NCBI GenBank assembly: GCA_964448005.1
Contig: CAYUUW010000003.1
Location: forward strand, 1-56,862
Source: CAYUUW01 sp964448005
GTDB taxonomy: Bacteria; Patescibacteriota; Gracilibacteria; UM-FILTER-43-11
Length of the DNA: 56,862 nucleotides
Direction: 5' to 3'
The translations under genes were made by a program, and so were the position numbers. The notes below the pieces were generated by a model, which ran no database searches, had not been told where the DNA came from, and saw only the letters and a list, made by a program, of their open reading frames with translations. Positions within the stretch are counted from its first letter, which is position 1; every line of letters begins with the position of its first letter. Of this stretch, positions 39,541 through 47,795 are shown in pieces.

Positions 39541-41637
39541 ATGAAGCACTCCCTATCCATCGAAGAACGGCTTCGGCAAGAATTGCCGCCCCTGCGGCCC
39601 GAGTTCAAAAGCGAACTTCGGAGCCAGCTTTTTAGGAAAGCCCAGCACACCCTTCGGCCGGAAGAGGAAAAAGCCTCATTCTTATCCTCTTTATTCACCC
39701 CCATGAAGCGATCCTCCCTGGCCTATGCGGCCGGCCTGACTTTTGCTGCCGTTGCGATAAGTGTTTTTGTCCACAACCCCCTCCGACCGGAGGAGGTGCT
39801 TGCCAAGGCGCTGGAGAGCTACAGCCAGGCCAAAGGGATCTACCACGAGAAGGTCGCCTACTCCGCCTATCGCGAAAACCGTTTGCTGGAATCGAAAGTA
39901 GAAGAGACCTATATTGATGATTCCGGCAATCTTTTGGGGCTTGAAAAGGATCCAAAAAGCGACTCGGTCCTTTCTGTGTACCTTTCCCGATCCCTCAATT
40001 CCTTTGGCGATTTGCGCCTCTACAGCACCAAGATGGAGCCTTTATCCTTTGATAAGGACACGGAGCATTGGCAAAAAGTTTTTGAGGGGGAAAAGTACTA
40101 TTGCGCCCAGAAGATAGACATTAGCAATGAATTTGGAGCGGACTCCGGAGCAGCTGTTCTGACCTTTGCCCCAGAAGATCCTTCAGTATATTCCCTGACT
40201 GCCGCCATGGATCCAAAAAAGGACTTCGAATTCAAAGACAGCATCGATGAGATTGCTTATGGGAATTACAAGCTTTTTATGGAGTCCGAGAGCCATTGGG
40301 ATTCGGCCAGCATGCAGATCCAAAATTTAGCTTCCCAGAAGGCTTATGAATACAGCGCCTTGAAAGAAGGCAGCAAGACTTTCCATCTTTTCAAAATGTC
40401 CTCCCCTTCCTTGGGCCAAGAGAATCAGCAATTTTGGTTCTACATCGATGCTCAAGATTACAAACTGGCCCGTCATGAAATTCGCTTTTCGAACGTTCCT
40501 GAATATTTCGAACGTTACGAGATCCTGGAAAGCGAATTTCTCCCTGTCTCCGATGGCATAAGCCTATTTGATCCAGAAAAATACAATTTCAGCCACGAAG
40601 GTCAGTTTTCGCCAATTCATCCTTCTCAAATCAATTTTCCGACGAGCGGATGCTTTTCTTATTCCGATGGCCAAGTGAAAAAACTGGGCAGCAAAATTCT
40701 CCAAAGCCTTCCGGAAGGGGCAAAGATTGCTTGGGAGGAGCTGGAGAAAGAAATGCGCAAAGATATCCTAAGCAACCAATCCGGAGACAATTTCGACGAA
40801 AGCACTCAGCTGCCCTTCGATCCTAAAAAAATATCCATGCCGAGCCGAGCCAATCTTCTTATGGGGTATGATGAAAACAACACTTCATGGATTTTTGCTG
40901 CTGGAGAAGGGGGCGATGATTCAGTTTATGCCGCCTGGGATGGGGTTGTCATAGAGGCCCATGAAAAGAGTCCAAAAGAAGAAGGCAATGAAGGCGAAAT
41001 CATTATCTCCCACATGATCCATGGCCTAGAGGCAACAGCGCACTATCATCATGGCCTAAAGGATATAAAGCTGAAGGTGGGGCAAAAGGTGAGCAGGGGG
41101 GAGGAGATCGCTTCCATGGATTATTCCGGCTCTTTTCCGACCGATAGACCTCGTCTTGCCTTCCAGATGAAGATGGGTGGCTATCCGGTGGATCCCGCTC
41201 TTCTGTGGGCACCCAAGGGGGCTTTCTTGAGCGCCTTCCAGCTCGCTCAGGAAAAGCAGGCGGAGCTTGGTCCGCCCCAAGTGGACTTTGCCGGCTCTTC
41301 CTCTTATTCAAATCCTGAATACAACTTCAGCCTTCAGTTTCCAAGAAGCTGGGCCGGATACCTGGTTTCCTCGCAAAAGCTGGATCTGGGAATCTACGGC
41401 CCTTCCGTATCCTTTGGTTTCGGCCTGCCTAGCCAAAAGGAGATCTTCGTCGTCTCCATCCATTCCAAGGCCCAATGGGCCCAGCTCCAAGCCGAAGAGG
41501 GCCCGAAGCCTGCCTATTTGGGCGAAAGCAAGGATCATGTCTTTGGCTACTCGGGAGCCCAATACGCAGCGAATGAGGAGATGGAGGATCGGCTGAGGGA
41601 GGTGCCGTCCATCCTGCAAACCTTTAGCCTGGAATAG
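39541..41637 (+). CDS. Anti-sigma-like membrane protein with degenerate M23 and PsbP-like domains
   Basis: A 698-residue protein. Residues 1-55 are a short cytoplasmic head as in anti-sigma factors, then one membrane helix (57-78). Outside lie a large beta-rich domain (80-430), a LytM/M23-like fold (about 441-560: VYAAWDGVVIEAHEK, GLEATAHYHHGLKDIKLKVGQKVSRGEEIAS, LAFQMKMGGYPVDPALLW) and a C-terminal PsbP-like domain (575-698). The M23 zinc site is lost: the usual LHFEIR is LAFQMK and the first H-x3-D is missing. It would bind cell-wall or glycan material and release the adjacent sigma factor; that role is inference. Confidence 0.82.
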   Translation: MKHSLSIEERLRQELPPLRPEFKSELRSQLFRKAQHTLRPEEEKASFLSSLFTPMKRSSLAYAAGLTFAAVAISVFVHNPLRPEEVLAKALESYSQAKGIYHEKVAYSAYRENRLLESKVEETYIDDSGNLLGLEKDPKSDSVLSVYLSRSLNSFGDLRLYSTKMEPLSFDKDTEHWQKVFEGEKYYCAQKIDISNEFGADSGAAVLTFAPEDPSVYSLTAAMDPKKDFEFKDSIDEIAYGNYKLFMESESHWDSASMQIQNLASQKAYEYSALKEGSKTFHLFKMSSPSLGQENQQFWFYIDAQDYKLARHEIRFSNVPEYFERYEILESEFLPVSDGISLFDPEKYNFSHEGQFSPIHPSQINFPTSGCFSYSDGQVKKLGSKILQSLPEGAKIAWEELEKEMRKDILSNQSGDNFDESTQLPFDPKKISMPSRANLLMGYDENNTSWIFAAGEGGDDSVYAAWDGVVIEAHEKSPKEEGNEGEIIISHMIHGLEATAHYHHGLKDIKLKVGQKVSRGEEIASMDYSGSFPTDRPRLAFQMKMGGYPVDPALLWAPKGAFLSAFQLAQEKQAELGPPQVDFAGSSSYSNPEYNFSLQFPRSWAGYLVSSQKLDLGIYGPSVSFGFGLPSQKEIFVVSIHSKAQWAQLQAEEGPKPAYLGESKDHVFGYSGAQYAANEEMEDRLREVPSILQTFSLE

Positions 41638-41667
41638 TGATCCTGCTTTTTGTTCGCCCTTCCCCAA

Positions 41668-41707
41668 AAAAGCGTCCGCTTCCCAGATCCGGGGCGCGGG
41701 CGCTTTT
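41668..41707. terminator. Bidirectional terminator
   Basis: AAAAGCGTCCGC (41668-41679) pairs with GCGGGCGCTTTT (41696-41707) over 12 bp (one U-G). Lies between convergent genes ending at 41637 and 41711. Confidence 0.85.
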
Positions 41708-41710
41708 GCC

Positions 41711-42457
41711 TTACTTCCGCCGCCTTTCTTTGGCCATCTCCTGCATCAGGTCCAGCTGCAGCTCCTGGATCTCCAGCAGATGCTGCCACTGGTACTGGAT
41801 CAGGTGGTCGATCTTCTCGTTCAGGTGGCGAATCTCCAGCTCGGCCTTCAGGTTCACCTTGTAGTCGTTCTCCGACCTCAGCCTGTCTTTGTCCTCCTGC
41901 CGGTTCTGGCTCATCATGATGATGGGGGCCTGCAGGGCCGCCAGGCACGAAAGCATGAGGTTCAGCAGAATGAAGGGGAAAGGGTCGAAAGGGCGGCCTC
42001 TCAGCAAAAGGGCGTTCAGCACGATCCACAGCGCCATGAAGCCCAAAAAGGAAAGGATGAAGCGCCAGCTGCCGCCGAAAATCGCGACCTTGTCCGCGAT
42101 GCGCTCGCCGAAAGTCAGCTCCCTGTCGAACTGCTGGTTGGTGTTCTCCGAAAGGATCTCATTCTCCTTCATGCTGCGCAGCACTTCCTGCTCCAGGCTG
42201 GAAAGCCGACCCTGCTCGTCTTGCAGCACCTTCTGGATGTATTCGCCCTTGATGCGGTTCAGGTCCGTTCGGCAGATGTAGCCTTTCCGGTCCCATTCGG
42301 GGTATTTTCCGCTGATGACCCCATGCAGCGAGCTGCGGACCAGGTCCGCATTCAGCAGGCTGGCCAGGCCTTTGGCCTTGCCGCACAGGCTGCAGAGGGC
42401 CTTTCTTTCCTTTTTGGCCGGCGGAAAGGTGGATGGGGTGATTTCCTGGATGTCCAT
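41711..42457 (-). CDS. DUF1003 membrane protein
   Basis: A 248-residue protein. The N-terminal part carries a Cys pair (LCSLCGKAK, a possible zinc knuckle). The DUF1003 core follows: FGERIADKVAIFGGSWRFILSFLGFMALWIVLNALLL, FDPFPFILLNLMLSCLAALQAPIIMMSQNRQEDKDR, two membrane helices, and a long charged coiled coil at the end. Role unknown; such proteins have been loosely linked to cyclic-nucleotide or ion functions. The ATG at 42457 sits downstream of an extended -10 (TGCTATACT on minus). Confidence 0.9.
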   Translation of the reverse strand: MDIQEITPSTFPPAKKERKALCSLCGKAKGLASLLNADLVRSSLHGVISGKYPEWDRKGYICRTDLNRIKGEYIQKVLQDEQGRLSSLEQEVLRSMKENEILSENTNQQFDRELTFGERIADKVAIFGGSWRFILSFLGFMALWIVLNALLLRGRPFDPFPFILLNLMLSCLAALQAPIIMMSQNRQEDKDRLRSENDYKVNLKAELEIRHLNEKIDHLIQYQWQHLLEIQELQLDLMQEMAKERRRK

Positions 42458-42547
42458 AGGTCGGGTTTGTTTTCCGGCAGTATAGCACAATCTTCAAGCG
42501 GATCGGTTTTGTGCTACAATCGGCTCGGTCCATGCCTATCCCCATTC

Positions 42548-42919
42548 ATGATGCTTCTTGCTCGCTGGCTGCTCAGCACCCTCATTCTTTTGGGCGGCGC
42601 CTACCTGATTCCGGGCGTTCGGCTGGATTCTTTCGTCACCGGCCTATGGGTCACCCTCATCCTGGGGCTGGCCAGCATCACCGTGAAGCCTCTGCTGGTG
42701 CTGCTGAGCCTGCCGGTCACCCTCCTTACCTTTGGCCTGTTCATTTTTGTCATCAATGCTTTGCTGATCATGGGCGCGGCCAAACTGGTGGACGGATTCG
42801 CCGTGCAGAGCTTCTGGTCGGCGCTCCTTTTGGCGCTGTTTGTGGCGGTGGAATGTGATGTGCCGGGGCGGTTTTCGCAAAANNNNNNNNNNGTGGCCAA
42901 CGGGCTTTTGGGGCGATAG
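42548..42919 (+). CDS. Phage-holin-4_2-type (PF04020-like) small membrane protein, with 10-N gap
   Basis: Four hydrophobic helices: LLARWLLSTLILLGGAYLIPGV, FVTGLWVTLILGLASITVKPLLVLLSLPVTLL, FGLFIFVINALLIMGAAKLVDGFAV, and FWSALLLALFVAV. This matches the chromosomal 'phage holin family' proteins, which are membrane proteins of unknown role and not phage evidence. After VAV the reading runs into polar sequence (ECDVPGRFSQ), then Ns, then VANGLLGR; family members simply continue VxNxLLxR, so about 35 bases before the gap look like an assembly error. Confidence 0.82.
   Translation: MMLLARWLLSTLILLGGAYLIPGVRLDSFVTGLWVTLILGLASITVKPLLVLLSLPVTLLTFGLFIFVINALLIMGAAKLVDGFAVQSFWSALLLALFVAVECDVPGRFSQXXXXVANGLLGR
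42883..42892. other. Assembly gap (10 N) inside the holin-type gene
   Basis: The sequence just before the gap breaks a conserved helix, and the sequence after it resumes with a repeat of the codons for VA, suggesting overlapping contig ends. Confidence 0.9.
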
Positions 42920-42956
42920 CTTCCGCAACACATACGGGGCTTTGCAGTCCTAAATT

Positions 42957-42990
42957 AAAAAGGAGCGGGAACCGAGGGGTTCCCGCTTTT
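42957..42990. terminator. Bidirectional terminator
   Basis: AGCGGGAACC, loop GAGG, GGTTCCCGCT, with A-rich sequence before and TTTT after. Serves the holin-type gene (+) and the LemA operon (-). Confidence 0.85.
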
Positions 42991-43022
42991 GGGTCAGCCT
43001 TTGCAGGCTTGGATCACGAAGT

Positions 43023-43601
43023 TCAGTTCGCCGGCTTGGCCTCGTTCGCCTTCTTATCGCCGTAGAGATCGATATCGCTCAGCTCCCCCTTGCCGAAGTC
43101 GGCCTTGGTTTCGGCGCTGGTCACGATAGTGCACCATTCTTCGACGTCCTCCGTGGGAAAGCCATGACGATCGGCCACCCCCTTCCAGAAGAACTTCTGT
43201 CGGGATGCCTTGTACGCTCGACACTTGTCGATCAAGGAGCTCTGGGCGGCCTGGAACTCGTTGTAGCTGGCCTCGATGACCTGCTGTATCCTCTTGATGA
43301 TGTCGCTGTCCAGACCCAGATCCTGCTCGTGGATCCACTGCATGGCGGCCTGAGAACCATCGTCCCCATAGCGGCCAGACATGCTGGCCTCCATGGCTTT
43401 AATCAGGATCTCCTGGTATTTTTCGACCGTGAGACCCTGTGCCTTCATCTTCTTCGTCATGTTGGCATGGACGTTCTTGGTCTCCTCTTTGGCCGCTTCG
43501 ATACCCGCTTCGTGATCCACGAACCTGTTGTAGCAGGCCGTGAGGCTGAAGAGGGCGAAGATTGTCAGAATGCGAGTGATGCTACGGGTGCTGATGCTCA
43601 T
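43023..43601 (-). CDS. LemA-like lipoprotein
   Basis: A 192-residue protein with signal peptide and lipobox LTAC, then a LemA-like helical bundle: YNRFVDHEAGIEAAKEETKNVHANMTKKMK (equivalent of the YN.LV...V...W..V motif) and AQSSLIDKCRAYKASRQKFFWKGVADRHGFPTEDV. LemA proteins are membrane-associated helical bundles of poorly known role. It has a strong Shine-Dalgarno (GGAGG, 7 nt before ATG), rare in this window. The ATG lies one base after the stop of the upstream membrane protein gene. Confidence 0.78.
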   Translation of the reverse strand: MSISTRSITRILTIFALFSLTACYNRFVDHEAGIEAAKEETKNVHANMTKKMKAQGLTVEKYQEILIKAMEASMSGRYGDDGSQAAMQWIHEQDLGLDSDIIKRIQQVIEASYNEFQAAQSSLIDKCRAYKASRQKFFWKGVADRHGFPTEDVEEWCTIVTSAETKADFGKGELSDIDLYGDKKANEAKPAN

Positions 43602-43602
43602 C

Positions 43603-45084
43603 TCATTTCCTCCAGTCGTCGATGTCGTCGTCCTCGACGCCATCGGGTTCGGTTGATTCACTTTGCTGGTTGCGGTTTGCGGTATTGCGGATCAGATCCC
43701 ATCCCATCCGGAACAGGTCTCCCAGGGTGCGCTCCTGGCGAGGAGCGCTGTGATCGGTCGAGTCGTTGTTCTCGAAGGCCCAGGCGATCATCCATCCAAA
43801 GGCCCACATGGTGCCCAGGATGGCTCCCCAAATGTGGAAAGGAATATCGACCTCTGCCGCCATGTACTCGAACTCCTCCATGGGCTGACGGACGAATCCG
43901 CGCTCTCCGGGCTGCTGAATTTGGTCGACGATGGCTTTGGCCAAGGCTTCGGCGTTCCCGTCGAGCGTTTTCAGATCTTGAACGCGGTCGCGCAGCTCCA
44001 CCTTGAAGAGCTCGTTCTTGGTCCACGCCATGCTGGCGTCGACCCAGTCGATGTCGTGTCCATTGGCGGAGCCGATGACCACGATCACATCGTTCTTTTT
44101 GCCTCCGACCCAACAGGTCTTGAGCGCATGAATGAAGGCTTGGTCGCTGGTGCCGACCACGTAGACCAGGATGTTCACCTGGCGCTTCTCGCCCAGGTCA
44201 GTGAGGGCCAAGTCGAGCTCGTGATCGACGCTCTTCGCCCAGCCTTGGGGCAATTGCACCTTGGCGGCGATCACCCGGTCCACCTCGATCGGCCCGTATT
44301 GGCCGCTCTTGATGGACGGGTAGGCCGTCAGATAGTTCCGGAATTGGGCCGTATTGGCTTTGTGACGACGAATCGTCTGCTTCGAGGCTTTCACGTAGTT
44401 CGCAAACTCGTGGGACAGCGCACTGGGGATTCGCTCTTCGCGCCCGCCCTTGAAGGTCGAGGCGAAGGTTTTGCCATCCCCGATGCTGCACTGGCCTGCG
44501 TGACCGTGGCTTTCGATCGTCTCGTTGCCGAAGTACCGAACGTAGTTCCGGTAGACCTCTGCATTGATCCCTGTCGTCCGCGGACTTCCATGGGAATTGA
44601 TGCTGTGGAGCACTGTCCAGGAGGGGCTGTGGTGCGCGGAACAAGTGTCCGGGACCGGCCGGCAGTTCTTCCCCTCGCTATCGCATTTGTCCGGATGGCT
44701 TTCCCAGCCCGTCCAAGACTCTTCATAAACTGCCTTTTTGACGTAGGCATTCATGAATTCCTGGTCCCTCAGGTCTGTGAAAAGATAGAAGAACAGGGAG
44801 CAGACCAGAATGCCCACGATGGGCATGATGCCGGCCTGCGATGCTCCTTCTCCCCACGTGAACCCTCGGGGGTTCTTGAGCCGGCGCCAAAGCGGGTAGA
44901 CCAAGCTGAAGAATCCGATGGCCCACCAGAAGGCGGGCTTTTGGTGGGTCACCACCCAAACCTTGCTGAAGACTCCATCGTGGTACCAGAACCAGGCCAC
45001 AAAGGCTAGGATGAAGGCGGCCACCACGCAGCCCATTTTTTGGCTTGGGGTCAGTTTCGATCCGCTGCTGCTGTAGTAACGCAT
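43603..45084 (-). CDS. Membrane protein of a LemA operon, with a TPM-like segment
   Basis: About 493 residues. Helices near residues 20-38, 52-68 and 90-110 precede a large extracytoplasmic part with six Cys (KCDSEGKNC, DTCSAHH, QCSIGDG), then a strand-rich segment (VNILVYVVGTSDQAF...NDVIVVIGSANGHDIDWVDA) that recalls TPM/YgcG domains, a final helix pair (FHIWGAILGTMWAFGWMIAWAFE) and an acidic tail. YgcG/TPM proteins often accompany LemA, which supports the reading, but similarity is weak. I prefer the ATG at 45084; a TTG at 45171 would add 29 residues. The operon's promoter lies at 45287-45314. Confidence 0.72.
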   Translation of the reverse strand: MRYYSSSGSKLTPSQKMGCVVAAFILAFVAWFWYHDGVFSKVWVVTHQKPAFWWAIGFFSLVYPLWRRLKNPRGFTWGEGASQAGIMPIVGILVCSLFFYLFTDLRDQEFMNAYVKKAVYEESWTGWESHPDKCDSEGKNCRPVPDTCSAHHSPSWTVLHSINSHGSPRTTGINAEVYRNYVRYFGNETIESHGHAGQCSIGDGKTFASTFKGGREERIPSALSHEFANYVKASKQTIRRHKANTAQFRNYLTAYPSIKSGQYGPIEVDRVIAAKVQLPQGWAKSVDHELDLALTDLGEKRQVNILVYVVGTSDQAFIHALKTCWVGGKKNDVIVVIGSANGHDIDWVDASMAWTKNELFKVELRDRVQDLKTLDGNAEALAKAIVDQIQQPGERGFVRQPMEEFEYMAAEVDIPFHIWGAILGTMWAFGWMIAWAFENNDSTDHSAPRQERTLGDLFRMGWDLIRNTANRNQQSESTEPDGVEDDDIDDWRK

Positions 45085-45141
45085 TAGAGCGCTCGCTTTC
45101 CCTCGTTTTACGGCCGAGACGCCGGTGTGTTTGAACTTCTT

Positions 45142-45205
45142 GGCTTTAGTTTCATAAAAACCCTCAGGCAAAAAATGAGAGCTATACAGAAACTAAAGCC
45201 TTTTT
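45142..45205. promoter_or_regulatory. 12-bp perfect inverted repeat in the LemA operon leader
   Basis: GGCTTTAGTTTC (45142-45153) and GAAACTAAAGCC (45189-45200) with a 35-nt spacer, then TTTTT on the plus strand. It lies in the 5' leader of the minus-strand operon between promoter and start, where it could shape translation or attenuate transcription; on plus it also resembles a terminator. Confidence 0.55.
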
Positions 45206-45286
45206 GTGACCCAAGGTGTCAAAGGGCAGCTTTTTGGCGCTCTTTCGTCGAGCATGGCCGGACTGAAGGAGGGCAAAAAGGAAAAA

Positions 45287-45314
45287 ATTTTAGCATAAAT
45301 ATAAAAAAAGTCAA
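45287..45314 (-). promoter_or_regulatory. Promoter of the LemA operon
   Basis: Read on minus: TTGACT (45314-45309), 16-nt spacer, TAAAAT (45292-45287). Gives a leader of about 195 bases to the ATG at 45084. Confidence 0.7.
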
Positions 45315-45331
45315 TCCATTCCCCCGATTCA

Positions 45332-45365
45332 GCAAAAGCCCCCTCCCGAAGGAGAAGGCTTTTGC
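45332..45365. terminator. Terminator with CGAA tetraloop
   Basis: GCAAAAGCC...CTCC-CGAA-GGAG...GGCTTTTGC; A and T runs inside the arms let it work on either strand. It follows the stop of the minus-strand gene at 45395. Confidence 0.7.
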
Positions 45366-45394
45366 CTGCGCTATTGATTTTCTCTCCTTATCCA

Positions 45395-46201
45395 TTATTC
45401 CTGGGCCCTGGCTTTGGAATCTTGCATGCCGCGGTGGAAAAGCCGGCCTTTGCCGAAGGCTTTGCCGTGGGGCTTCTCGATTCCGTATTCCTTCAGCAAG
45501 GCTTCCACGGCTTCCTTGTCGCCGCTCTTGCGGGCAGCTTCCAGGGCTGTCTTCTGTTCCGCGCTCAGCTTGGCGAAGGCGGGAGGCTCAGGAAGCTTCA
45601 CGCCGTAGCTCGACAGCAGAGCCTTGGCGGCTTCCGGGCCTTGGCTTTCCATCGCTCCCTTCACGGCCTTCCGCTGCTCCTCTGTCAGCTGCTTGGCCAC
45701 GCCTCCCATCAGAATGCCCTTAGGATGATGCGGCTGGATTCCGTATTCCTCCATCAGCGCCTTCACAGCTGCGGGGTCCTTTTTCTCCATGGCCTCCTTT
45801 AAAACCTTCTTCTGCTCCTCCGTCAGCTGTTTCATGTCTTGCCGGAAGGCATGGCGCTTCATTTTGAACGGCTTGACGCCAAGCTCATCCATAATAGCCT
45901 TGGCTCCATCCTTGTCGCCGGCTTCCATCAGGCGGTGGGCTTCCTGGAGCTTCTTGAAATTCTCCGGAGTGATCTTTTCGGCGTGCTTTTGCCCCATGGG
46001 GGTTTCCGCCGCCAGCGTGGCCCAGGCTTCGTAGCTTCCGCTCTCCATCGCCTCTTTCATCTCCTGATGAATGGCGGGGCGGAGCTTCAGCGCATCGGCG
46101 CTTTCGGTGCTGTTGGCCGAGGCGCTGAAGGCGGCGCTGCCGCCGGCGATGGCCAGGGCGGCCAGCAGAACGGGCAGAGGCTTGGAAAATCGAACTTTCA
46201 T
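45395..46201 (-). CDS. Exported helical-repeat protein
   Basis: A 268-residue protein with a signal peptide (MKVRFSKPLPVLLAALAIAGGSAAFSASA). The mature part is three or four copies of a roughly 37-residue helical unit: LTEEQKKVLKEAMEKKD...ALMEEYGI, LTEEQRKAVKGAMESQG...ALLSSYGV, LSAEQKTALEAARKSGD...ALLKEYGI. A basic Gly/His tail ends it. No enzyme motif. It may be a periplasmic chaperone-like or sensor protein. It follows the membrane anti-sigma-like gene, so the sigma, anti-sigma and repeat-protein genes form one minus-strand cluster. The ATG at 46201 fits the signal peptide. Confidence 0.75.
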   Translation of the reverse strand: MKVRFSKPLPVLLAALAIAGGSAAFSASANSTESADALKLRPAIHQEMKEAMESGSYEAWATLAAETPMGQKHAEKITPENFKKLQEAHRLMEAGDKDGAKAIMDELGVKPFKMKRHAFRQDMKQLTEEQKKVLKEAMEKKDPAAVKALMEEYGIQPHHPKGILMGGVAKQLTEEQRKAVKGAMESQGPEAAKALLSSYGVKLPEPPAFAKLSAEQKTALEAARKSGDKEAVEALLKEYGIEKPHGKAFGKGRLFHRGMQDSKARAQE

Positions 46202-46312
46202 GGTCTTGGGATTCGGGTCTAAATCGGATCTGCGTGATTCTTGCGGCCGCAAGGTCAAGGCTGCTTGCGCTGCGCTTGCAAAGGTCGATACAAGCCTCAG
46301 GCCCTTTTTCTT

Positions 46313-47032
46313 TCATTTTTTTCGCAAGCCTGCAGGAAGCCGCTCCGGCAGCGGGGGAAGGATGTGGATCTTTTTGGCTTCAAAGGAGCGCTCCCCTGTC
46401 CTTTTGCCCAGGATTCCCGCTCGCATCCCTTCTTCCGCCCTGAATCTCCGCAGCTGCCCCGTGTCGACTTCCCATCTCATTTGCAGGGGGTCCATCAGCA
46501 CCAGGCTGTCCGGAGCCCTCAGTTCCACAATGCGCCCCACCAGCACCCCTTTTTCCGGGGAAAGGAAGATCCTTTCCTGCCCTTTCCTCATTTCCGCGTA
46601 GAAAGGCAAACGCTGGTGGAGCTGCTTTTCGATGGGACGATCCGCATGGCTCAAGTAGATGGCTCCGCCCAAAAGCAGCGAGGCCAGAACGGATCCTCCG
46701 GCCGCCCAGGCGGGGGCGATGCGGTAGCCGTTTTTGGTGTGGCGCAGCAGCCAGCTGGCGGCAAAGGCCCCCAGGCCCAAAAAGCCGAACCACAAATAGG
46801 GCAGCATGATCGTTAGGCTGTGCCAGCGTCCGCGCGAAGCCGCCGCAACCATCTCCAGGGGTGTGCTGGAAAGCTGGCGAAGGCTGAAGGCCACGGCGAG
46901 GCTGCCCAGCCCGATGCTGACGGCCAAGGCGCCCCAAAGCAAGCCATGCATGAGGGCGAAATGCCATTTGGGCCTGGGAACGATGTGACCCTCTTTGATT
47001 TTCTCCAGAACGCTGTCTCGGATGCTTTCCAT
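46313..47032 (-). CDS. Probable anti-sigma membrane protein
   Basis: A 239-residue protein: short cytoplasmic N-terminus (MESIRDSVLEKIKEGHIVPRPK), two or three membrane helices (about residues 28-50, 72-95 and 108-127), then an extracytoplasmic beta-rich domain (GVLVGRIVELRAPDSLVLMDPLQMRWEVDT when read on). No zinc-binding anti-sigma motif (H-x3-C-x2-C). Its position directly downstream of the ECF sigma gene on the same strand suggests it is the cognate anti-sigma factor, but I do not recognise the family. Confidence 0.65.
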   Translation of the reverse strand: MESIRDSVLEKIKEGHIVPRPKWHFALMHGLLWGALAVSIGLGSLAVAFSLRQLSSTPLEMVAAASRGRWHSLTIMLPYLWFGFLGLGAFAASWLLRHTKNGYRIAPAWAAGGSVLASLLLGGAIYLSHADRPIEKQLHQRLPFYAEMRKGQERIFLSPEKGVLVGRIVELRAPDSLVLMDPLQMRWEVDTGQLRRFRAEEGMRAGILGKRTGERSFEAKKIHILPPLPERLPAGLRKK

Positions 47033-47034
47033 AT

Positions 47035-47118
47035 CAATGACGAGTTACTAATGACGAGTTACTAATGACGAGTTACTAATGACGAGTTACTAATGACGAG
47101 TTGCGAGTTACGAATTAT
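47035..47118. repeat. 14-bp tandem repeat, GAGTTACTAATGAC units
   Basis: Four to five tandem copies of TAATGACGAGTTAC ending in GAGTTGCGAGTTACGAATT. A tandem member of the GAGTTACGAATT intergenic family. It lies just before the anti-sigma-like gene start. No spacers, so not CRISPR. Confidence 0.85.
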
Positions 47119-47139
47119 TTCCGATCCCGATTCAAGTCG

Positions 47140-47222
47140 CGGCTCATATTGTGGCGCAAATGGTGGCTGCAACAACCTTATCCACAATGTGCTCCACCAT
47201 CGGATCCACAACGGAGCCATTA
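47140..47222. repeat. 12-nt-period inverted repeat between sigma and anti-sigma genes
   Basis: Read on minus: GTTGTGGATCCG, ATGGTGGAGCAC, ATTGTGGATAAG, GTTGTTGCAGCC, ACCATTTGCGCC, ACAAT: direct 12-mers in the first half, inverted in the second. It begins at the sigma stop codon. Same family as 13634-13707 and 53721-53828. Confidence 0.65.
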
Positions 47223-47795
47223 TTGGAATAATATTAGATGATTTTTGATGGCGATTTTCCTGAATTGCTCCTTCGCTCTGCTGAGCAGGGTGGCCACGGT
47301 GCCCATGGGTTTTTTTAAGATCTCGCTCATCTGGCTGTAATCCATCTCCTCCAAATACTTCAGCACCAGCACGTCGCGGTACTTGGGGCTGAGCAGGTCC
47401 AGGGCCTGGCGGATTTTCTGCTGGAGCTCGGCTCGGGAGAAGGCTTCGGGCAAGTCCGTCCCGTCCGCCAGAATCTCCATCAGGCTGGCGCCGTAGTCAT
47501 CCTCTCCGTCCAGCGAGAGCGTTTGCCGGCGGCTTTCCTTCCGGTAGGCGTTGAGCGTTTCGTTCCGGACGATGCGGTAGGCCCAGTTGGAGAAGGGGAG
47601 CCTGGGGTCAAAATCATTCAGGTTGCGGTACATTTTGATGAAGGCTTCCTGAAGGATGTCCTGCGCGGCTGCCGGGTCGGCGCTGGAAATGCGCCGTATG
47701 TAGCGCAAAAGGCGGCTTTCGTAGCGCTCCATCAGCTCCCCGAAGGCTTCAGGGTCTTTCAGTGTTTTCAGGGCCAGCTGGGCGTCATCGATCAT
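47220..47795 (-). CDS. ECF-type RNA polymerase sigma factor
   Basis: A 191-residue group IV sigma factor. Region 2: PEAFGELMERYESRLLRYIRRI, AQDILQEAFIKMYRNLNDFDPRLPFSNWAYRIVRNETLNAYRK in order. Region 4: LDLLSPKYRDVLVLKYLEEMDYSQMSEILKKPMGTVATLLSRAKEQFRK. Same arrangement as RpoE/SigW types. It heads a cluster with a membrane protein and an exported repeat protein. A TGTATAAA box lies upstream on minus. Confidence 0.93.
   Translation of the reverse strand: MIDDAQLALKTLKDPEAFGELMERYESRLLRYIRRISSADPAAAQDILQEAFIKMYRNLNDFDPRLPFSNWAYRIVRNETLNAYRKESRRQTLSLDGEDDYGASLMEILADGTDLPEAFSRAELQQKIRQALDLLSPKYRDVLVLKYLEEMDYSQMSEILKKPMGTVATLLSRAKEQFRKIAIKNHLILFQ

Noticed and set aside
42548..42919. Prophage evidence from a 'holin' gene
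   Set aside because: The PF04020-type protein is a common chromosomal membrane protein; no phage structural or lysis genes are nearby.
43663..45009. 448-codon plus-strand frame opposite the LemA-operon membrane protein
   Set aside because: The minus-strand protein has membrane helices, a promoter and coupled lemA; the plus frame is its shadow.
47035..47118. Regular repeats that might suggest a CRISPR array
   Set aside because: The units are 14-bp tandem copies with no unique spacers, and no cas genes are nearby.
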